Source: Betaproteobacteria bacterium
GTDB taxonomy: Bacteria; Pseudomonadota; Gammaproteobacteria; Burkholderiales; SG8-41
Reading direction: 5' to 3'
Length of the DNA: 7,678 bases
Assembly (NCBI GenBank): GCA_021414185.1
Contig: JAIOOZ010000162.1
Span: forward strand, 1-7,678
The position numbers and the translations under genes were made by a program. Position 1 is the first letter of the stretch. The number at the start of each line of letters is the position of its first letter. This document shows positions 1 to 7,678 of this stretch, piece by piece. A model generated the notes under the pieces. It was given only the letters and a program-made list of their open reading frames with translations. It made no database searches and had not been told where the DNA came from.

Positions 1-1571
<1,571 letters not shown>

Positions 1572-1579
1572 TTTAAATA

Positions 1580-1583
1580 TCCT
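1580..1583 (-). promoter_or_regulatory. Ribosome binding site of fusA (AGGA)
   Basis: AGGA lies 8 bases before the GTG start at 1571 and begins three bases after the rpsG stop codon (TGA, 1589-1587). It supports the GTG as the real start of EF-G. Terminating ribosomes from rpsG would cover it, so translational coupling of S7 and EF-G is plausible (inference from spacing). Confidence 0.75.
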
Positions 1584-1586
1584 GGA

Positions 1587-2057
1587 TCAAAACCGGTAAT
1601 GCGAGAATGCTTTGTTGGCTTCCGCCATGCGGTGCACTTCATCGCGCTTTTTCATCGCGCCGCCGCGGCCTTCGGCCGCCTCGGCGATTTCGCCCGCCAG
1701 CCGCGCGCCCATGGATTTCTCACCACGGCTGCGTGCCGCATCGCGCAACCAGCGCATTGCAAGCGCGGTGCGCCGGATGGGACGGACTTCCACCGGAACC
1801 TGGTAATTCGCGCCACCGACGCGGCGGCTTTTCACTTCCACCATCGGCTTGACGTTGTTGACTGCCGTCGTGAAGACTTCCAGCGGATCCTTGCTCGTTT
1901 TCTTCTTGATCTGCTCAAGCGCGTTGTAAATAATGCCCTCGGCGATCGACTTCTTGCCGGCCTGCATCAGCACGTTGACGAACTTGGCGACATCAACGCT
2001 CGAGTATTTCGGATCGGGCAGGATCTCGCGTTTTGGTATCTCTCTACGACGTGGCAT
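1587..2057 (-). CDS. rpsG: 30S ribosomal protein S7
   Basis: S7 is a primary 16S rRNA-binding protein that nucleates assembly of the 30S head and lines the E/P-site mRNA exit region. The 156-residue product begins MPRRREIPKREILPDPKY and carries the family's KFVNVLMQAGKKSIAE, VEVKSRRVGGANYQVPVEVRP and RWLRDAARSRGEKSM segments. It ends in HRMAEANKAFSHYRF, so it is full length with no lesion. The ATG at 2057 has an AGAGA stretch (2068-2064) six bases upstream, a modest Shine-Dalgarno sequence. It sits 33 bases after rpsL and 15 bases before fusA, in the standard str operon order. In E. coli S7 represses its own operon by binding a long (about 100-base) rpsL-rpsG spacer. The spacer here is far shorter, so that exact operator cannot be present. 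Confidence 0.99.
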   Translation of the reverse strand: MPRRREIPKREILPDPKYSSVDVAKFVNVLMQAGKKSIAEGIIYNALEQIKKKTSKDPLEVFTTAVNNVKPMVEVKSRRVGGANYQVPVEVRPIRRTALAMRWLRDAARSRGEKSMGARLAGEIAEAAEGRGGAMKKRDEVHRMAEANKAFSHYRF

Positions 2058-2063
2058 ATGATT

Positions 2064-2068
2064 TCTCT
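2064..2068 (-). promoter_or_regulatory. Probable ribosome binding site of rpsG (AGAGA, weak)
   Basis: The purine run AGAGA ends six bases before the rpsG ATG. It is only a partial match to the anti-Shine-Dalgarno sequence. It is the best candidate in the 33-base rpsL-rpsG spacer. Confidence 0.45.
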
Positions 2069-2090
2069 ATTCTGTTTGGCAGGGCAGGTG

Positions 2091-2468
2091 TTACGCAGCC
2101 TTCGGCCGCTTGGCGCCGTACTTGGAACGGCTCTGTTTACGGTCTTTCACACCCGCGGTATCCAGGCTGCCGCGTACGATGTGGTAACGCACGCCCGGCA
2201 AGTCCTTGACGCGGCCACCGCGGATCAGCACCACCGAGTGCTCCTGCAGGTTGTGGCCTTCGCCGCCAATGTAGCTTGTCACTTCGAACCCGTTGGTCAG
2301 ACGCACGCGCGCGACCTTGCGCAGGGCTGAGTTCGGCTTCTTCGGCGTCGTCGTATAAACGCGTGTGCAGACCCCGCGTTTTTGCGGCGAATTCTTGAGC
2401 GCCGGCACCTTGCTTTTCACGGTGCGTATGACGCGCGGCTTGCGCACTAACTGGTTGATCGTCGGCAT
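2091..2468 (-). CDS. rpsL: 30S ribosomal protein S12
   Basis: S12 sits at the 30S decoding centre, where it monitors codon-anticodon pairing and influences accuracy. The 125-residue frame begins MPTINQLVRKPR and contains CTRVYTTTPKKPNSALRK, the SYIGGEGHNLQEHSVVLIRGG segment and RVKDLPGVRYHIVRG. It ends SKYGAKRPKAA, the normal family length and layout. Lys43 and Lys88 (E. coli Lys42 and Lys87 in mature numbering), the usual streptomycin-resistance positions, are both wild type. Asp89, the target of RimO methylthiolation in E. coli, is present. It ends in TAA (2093-2091), which shows that TAA is a stop codon in this genome. It is the first gene after the rpoC terminator and heads the rpsL-rpsG-fusA group. 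The region before its ATG (GATAACCGACC) shows no clear Shine-Dalgarno sequence. Confidence 0.99.
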   Translation of the reverse strand: MPTINQLVRKPRVIRTVKSKVPALKNSPQKRGVCTRVYTTTPKKPNSALRKVARVRLTNGFEVTSYIGGEGHNLQEHSVVLIRGGRVKDLPGVRYHIVRGSLDTAGVKDRKQSRSKYGAKRPKAA

Positions 2469-2548
2469 GGTCGGTTATCTGCTTTCAGCTAATTACTGCT
2501 TGTTTCCGCTTATTTTCGTGCCCGGGACCCGCAAATTTCGCGTGCCTG

Positions 2549-2579
2549 AAAAAAGGAGGGGACGGCTAAATGCCGTCCC
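2549..2579 (-). terminator. Rho-independent terminator after rpoC
   Basis: On the minus strand an 8-bp GC-rich stem GGGACGGC / GCCGTCCC with a 5-base loop (ATTTA) is followed by CTCC and then six T (2554-2549). It lies 61 bases beyond the rpoC stop and 80 bases before rpsL, so it should end or attenuate the rpoBC transcript. The plus-strand reading of the same hairpin is followed by GTCCG and five T (2585-2589), so it could act in both directions, although no plus-strand gene is seen. It may be partial, letting some readthrough reach rpsL; I found no convincing promoter in the remaining 80 bases. Confidence 0.8.
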
Positions 2580-3053
2580 GTCCGTTTTTGGGTTTGAAGC
2601 TAAAAAGACTGTAAATTTTAGAGGGTTACAGCACCCCTGTCAAGCAACCTGCTCGCGGGTTTCGGCTGGTGCCGCCTCTTCGGGCGCTGCCTCGGTCAGC
2701 GGCAAGAGCTCCCCGGCCGCCACTTGACGCTTGCGCGTGTTGTGGTAGGCCAGGCCCGTGCCCGCCGGAATCAGGCGGCCGACGATGACGTTTTCCTTCA
2801 ACCCGCGCAATTCGTCGCGTTTGCCCATGATTGCCGCCTCGGTCAGCACCCGCGTCGTTTCCTGGAACGAGGCCGCCGAAATGAACGAATCGGTCGACAA
2901 CGATGCCTTGGTGATACCCAGCAGCATAAAGTCGTAGGTCGCCGGCTTCTTGCCTTCGGCCGTTACGCGATCGTTCTCGTCCAGCACTTCGGCGCGTTCG
3001 AGCTGTTCGCCCACGATAAAGCGCGTATCGCCCGCATCCACGATGGTTACCCG

Positions 3054-3092
<39 letters not shown>

Positions 3093-3713
3093 GTTGATCT
3101 TCACGCCCTGCAGGCGGTAAACGTCCTGCACTTCGTTGCAGATATAACGCGCCAGCGCCTCGACACCCAACAGGCGCAGGATGTCGTGCGGATCGGCCGG
3201 ACCGTCGACAATGACCTCGCCGCGGTTGACGACCTGGCCGTCGTGCGCCATCACGTGCTTGTCTTTCGGTATCAGGTACTCGTGCGCGACGCTGTCCAGA
3301 TCGGTGATCACCAGGCGTTGCTTGCCCTTGGTGTCCTTGCCGAACGAGACCGTGCCGGTGATTTCGGCGAGCAAGCCCGCGTCTTTCGGCGAACGCGCTT
3401 CAAAGAGCTCGGCCACCCGCGGCAGACCGCCGGTGATATCGCGCGTTTTCGAGGTTTCCTGCGGGATACGCGCCAGCACTTCGCCGACCGACACTTCCTG
3501 ACCGTCTTTCACGGTAATGATGCAACCGATCTGGAACGTGATATTGACCGACTGGTCGGAACCCGCAATCTTCACTTCCTGGCCGCTCGCATCGAGCAGT
3601 TTCACCTGCGGGCGCAGCCCTTTGACCTGCGCGCTGCCGCGCCGCTTGGGATCGACCACCACGAGAGTGGACAGGCCTGTGACTTCGTCGGTCTGCTTGG
3701 CAACGGTAACGCC

Positions 3714-3716
3714 TTA
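3714..3716 (-). other. In-frame TAA stop inside rpoC
   Basis: The reading frame runs ...GRVRFENVE, then TAA, then GVTVAKQTDEVTGLSTLVVVDP. The family normally has a second Glu here (NVEEGVTVAKQTDEV), so one G-to-T change in a GAA codon explains the stop. Reading resumes in the same frame with 357 conserved residues. The position is restored residue 1056 (duplication removed), within the SI3 insertion between the two halves of the trigger loop. A product ending here would lack the second trigger-loop helix and the C-terminal clamp segments. Confidence 0.92.
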
Positions 3717-5480
3717 CTCGACGTTCTCGAAGCGCACGCGCCCCGCGTACTCGGTAATGATAGGTCGCGTATGCGGATCCCACATCGCGAGCACGTGTCC
3801 GGCCTTTACCTGTTCGCCGTCACGCGCCAGCAGGGTCGCGCCATACGTAACCTTGTGGCGTTCGCGTTCGCGGCCATGCTCATCGTGTATCAGCACTTCG
3901 CCGCTGCGCGAGATCGCGATCAACTCGCTGCGCGCGTTGGTTACATAGCGCATGCCAGGCGAATAACGCACAACACCCGCCGATTTGCTTTCCACCTGGC
4001 TCACCACCGCGGTACGCGATGCCGCACCCCCGATGTGGAAGGTGCGCATCGTCAACTGCGTGCCCGGTTCGCCGATCGACTGCGCGGCAATAACACCAAC
4101 CGCTTCGCCGACGTTGACGATGGAGCCGCGGCCCAGATCGCGGCCATAGCACTTGGCACACAGGCCGTAACGCGTCTCGCAGGTAAGCGGCGTGCGCACC
4201 TTGATTTCGTCCAGGCCGACCGCTTCGATCGCTTCAACTGCATCTTCATCCAGCAGCGAATTGGCCGGGAACATGAGCTGGCCGCTTTCCGGATTGATCA
4301 TCTCGGTCGTGCTGACGCGGCCGAGAATGCGCTCGCGCAGCGACTCGACGACTTCGCCGCCTTCAATCAGCGCTTTCATCGCGACACCTTGCGACGTGCC
4401 GCAATCTTCCTCGGTCACCACCAGATCCTGCGTCACGTCCACCAGGCGGCGCGTGAGATAGCCCGAGTTCGCCGTCTTCAATGCGGTATCGGCCAGGCCT
4501 TTACGCGCACCGTGCGTGGAAATGAAGTACTGCAGCACGTTGAGGCCTTCGCGGAAATTCGCGGTAATCGGCGTCTCGATGATCGAGCCGTCCGGCTTGG
4601 CCATCAGGCCGCGCATGCCGGCCAGCTGGCGGATCTGGGCGGCAGAACCGCGCGCGCCCGAGTCGGCCATCATGTAGATCGAGTTGAAAGACTCCTGGGT
4701 AACGGGGTTGCCCTTCTTGTCCTTCAGCGGCAGGTAGTCCTGCTTCTTGTAATCCCACGCCGCGACATCTTCGGTGCCGAGCTGGTCCATCATCGCCTTG
4801 GCAACTTTGTCGCCGGAGCGGCCCCAGATATCGACTACCTTGTTATAACGCTCGCCCTGCGTCACGAGGCCCGAGGTGTATTGCGACTCGATTTCCTGCA
4901 CTTCTTTCTCTGCTTCCGAAATGATGTCGCCCTTCTGCGTCGGCACCAGCATGTCGTCGACCGCGATCGAAATACCCGCGCGCGTCGCCATCGTGAAACC
5001 GCTGTACATCAGCTTGTCGGCGAAAATCACGGTCTCGCGCAGTCCGCAGCGGCGGAACGCGTGATTGATCAGCTTCGAGATCTCTTTCTTCTTGAGCGAT
5101 TTGTTGATGAGCTCGAACGGCAGGCCCGGCGGCAGGATTTCCGAGAGCAGCGCGCGGCCGACCGTGGTCTGGTAGCGCGTCACCTTCTCGCTTCTTTCGC
5201 CGGATTCGTCGATCTCGATTTCCTTGATGCGCACCTGGATTTTGGCGTTGATTTCGACCTGGCGCGTTTCGTAGGCGCGTGAAACTTCGCCGACGTTGGA
5301 GAACGCCATGCCCTCGCCACGCGCGCCCATTTTCTCGCGCGAAAAGTAGTACAGGCCCAGCACGATGTCCTGCGACGGCACGATGATAGGCTCGCCGTTG
5401 GCGGGCGACAGGATGTTGTTCGTCGACAGCATCAGCGTGCGCGCTTCGAGCTGCGCTTCGAGCGACAACGGCACGTGCAC

Positions 5481-5516
<36 letters not shown>

Positions 5517-5732
5517 GGCGCACACCAGCGGATGCAGCTGGATCGCCTTGCCTTCGATCAGCACCGGCTCGAACGCCTGAATGCCCAGGCGATGCAGCGT
5601 TGGCGCGCGGTTCAGCATGACCGGATGTTCGCGGATGACTTCTTCCAGGATGTCCCACACTTCGGGCACTTCCTGCTCGACCAGGCGCTTGGCGGCCTTG
5701 ATGGTCGTGGCGAGACCGAGCACTTCCAGCTT

Positions 5733-5918
5733 GTGGAAAATGTACGGCTTGAAGAGTTCGAGCGCCATTTTCTTCGGCAATCCGCACTGGTGCAGCTTCA
5801 ACTGCGGTCCGACCACGATGACCGAGTGGAAAATGTACGGCTTGAAGAGTTCGAGCGCCATTTTCTTCGGCAATCCGCACTGGTGCAGCTTCAACTGCGG
5901 TCCGACCACGATGACCGA
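5733..5918 (-). repeat. Perfect 93-bp direct tandem duplication in rpoC (two copies)
   Basis: Bases 5733-5825 and 5826-5918 are identical with a period of 93. One extra shared base (g at 5733, 5826 and 5919) allows the junction to slide by one. The length is 31 codons, so the frame is kept, and residues from SVIVVGPQLKLHQCG to FKPYIFH are encoded twice in a row (restored residues 353-383 and 384-414). Other bacterial RpoC proteins carry this segment once, directly after the switch 2 motif GKRVDYSGR. The lack of any silent difference means a very recent event or an assembly artefact. Confidence 0.97.
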
Positions 5919-6306
5919 GCGGCCCGAGTAGTCGACGCGTTTGCCCAGCAGGTTCTGGCGGAAACGTCCGCCCTTGCCCTTGATCATGTCGGCAAGCGAT
6001 TTCAGCGGACGCTTGTTGGCGCCGGTCATCGCCTTGCCGCGGCGGCCGTTGTCGAGCAGCGAATCGACCGCTTCCTGCAGCATGCGCTTCTCGTTGCGCA
6101 CGATGATTTCGGGCGCTTTCAATTCGAGCAGGCGCTTCAGGCGATTGTTGCGGTTGATGACGCGGCGATACAGGTCGTTCAGGTCCGAAGTCGCGAAGCG
6201 GCCGCCGTCGAGCGGCACCAGCGGACGCAGTTCGGGCGGCAGTACCGGCAGGACTTCCATGATCATCCACTCCGGCTTGATGCCGGACTTGTGGAAGGCC
6301 TCGAGC

Positions 6307-6312
6307 ACTGCG
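6307..6312 (-). other. Frameshift site in rpoC (about 5 bases missing)
   Basis: Upstream the frame gives TSDTKIKKIAKR, with Arg220 at 6312-6310. The conserved continuation VLEAFHKSGIKPEWMIMEVLP begins at 6308 in another frame. Relatives have two residues between (KR-LK-VLEAF), which need 6 bases, whereas only one base (6309) is present. This fits loss of 5 bases. The natural frame after Arg220 reads unrelated arginine-rich residues until a stop at 5499-5497. Confidence 0.9.
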
Positions 6313-6975
6313 CTTGGCGATCTTCTTGATCTTGGTGTCGGAGGTGGTGGCCGCGAGTTCGGTGCGCAGCGTTTCGATCTCGTGCTGCAAATCGATCGCG
6401 CGCAGCAGTTCGCGCACGCCTTCGGCGCCCATGATGGCGGTGAAGTCATCGCCGAATTCCTCGACCTTGGCGAGGTAATCGTCCTCCGACAGCAACTGGC
6501 AGCGCTGCAGCGGCGTCATGCCGGGATCGGTCACGACATAGGCTTCGAAATACAGCACGCGTTCGATATCGCGCAGCGTCATGTCGAGCACCATGCCCAG
6601 GCGCGACGGCAGCGATTTCAAAAACCAGATGTGGGCGACGACCGAGGCGAGCTCGATATGGCCCATGCGCTCGCGGCGCACTTTCGACAGCGTCACTTCG
6701 ACGCCGCATTTTTCGCAGATCACGCCGCGGTGCTTCAGACGCTTGTACTTGCCGCACAGGCACTCGTAGTCTTTGACCGGCCCGAAAATCTTGGCGCAGA
6801 AGAGGCCGTCCCGCTCCGGCTTGAAGGTGCGGTAGTTGATGGTCTCCGGCTTCTTGACCTCGCCGTACGACCACGAGCGTATCTTGTCGGGCGATGCCAG
6901 CCCGATCTTGATTGCGTCAAACTCTTCTTCCGGCGTTACCTGCTTGAACAGATCCAGTAGTGCTTTCATTTTTCA

Positions 6976-6979
6976 CTCC
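6976..6979 (-). promoter_or_regulatory. Ribosome binding site of rpoC (GGAG)
   Basis: GGAG (within TTTGGAGTG) lies six bases before the rpoC ATG at 6969, ideal spacing for a Shine-Dalgarno sequence. It lies in the 67-base rpoB-rpoC spacer, in which I see no hairpin terminator or promoter, so rpoB and rpoC are very likely cotranscribed. Confidence 0.8.
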
Positions 6980-7036
6980 AAAGAGGCGTGATGCACAAAA
7001 TCCCGAAAATCGATGCCTGCATGCGATACGGCGCGG

Positions 7037-7678
<642 letters not shown>

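Noticed and set aside
2490..2495. TAATTA as a -10 box for an rpsL promoter
   Set aside because: No acceptable -35 element lies 16-18 bases upstream. The nearest TTGCGG (2534-2529) is too far away.
3714..3716. TAA read as an amino acid (recoding or alternative code)
   Set aside because: rpsL ends at its normal length with TAA (2093-2091), so TAA works as a stop here. Known bacterial recoding uses TGA or TAG, not TAA.
6307..6312. Programmed ribosomal frameshifting in rpoC
   Set aside because: There is no slippery heptamer, stop codon or stimulatory hairpin as in known sites, and two conserved residues are missing. A deletion or sequence error is simpler.

Overview
The window is a stretch of core transcription and translation genes, all on the minus strand. 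In transcription order (right to left) it holds the 3' end of rpoB, all of rpoC, a hairpin terminator, rpsL, rpsG and the first three quarters of fusA. The joined order rpoB-rpoC-rpsL-rpsG-fusA, the Proteobacteria-type insertions in beta-prime and GC-rich codon use fit a betaproteobacterium best. In E. coli, by contrast, rpoBC and the rpsL (str) operon lie apart. The class assignment is inferred from gene order and remembered protein sequences; no search was run. I see no mobile element, CRISPR array, tRNA or rRNA.

Region by region: 7678-7037 is the RpoB C-terminus, intact. The 67-base spacer 7036-6970 carries a good ribosome binding site for rpoC. 6969-2640 is rpoC. The 171-base spacer 2639-2469 holds a rho-independent hairpin (2579-2549). 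2468-2091 is rpsL (S12) and 2057-1587 is rpsG (S7). 1571-1 is fusA (EF-G), which starts with GTG 15 bases after rpsG and runs off the left edge in domain IV. The genes jointly make RNA polymerase beta and beta-prime, two 30S proteins and the translocation GTPase.

The one real surprise is that rpoC, an essential gene, is not readable as it stands, while every neighbour is clean. It has three independent lesions: an apparent 5-base deletion after codon 220 (at 6309), which shifts the frame; a perfect in-frame 93-base tandem duplication (5733-5918), which repeats 31 residues just after switch 2; and an in-frame TAA (3716-3714) where a Glu codon is expected, inside the SI3 insertion. With these repaired the protein is 1413 residues, close to the 1407 of E. 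coli. All other catalytic and zinc-binding motifs are present. Sequencing or assembly error is the most likely cause. A decayed second copy of the locus or an extraordinary split beta-prime are less likely. I found no sign of a new biological system. Long plus-strand open frames opposite these genes are shadows caused by codon bias.
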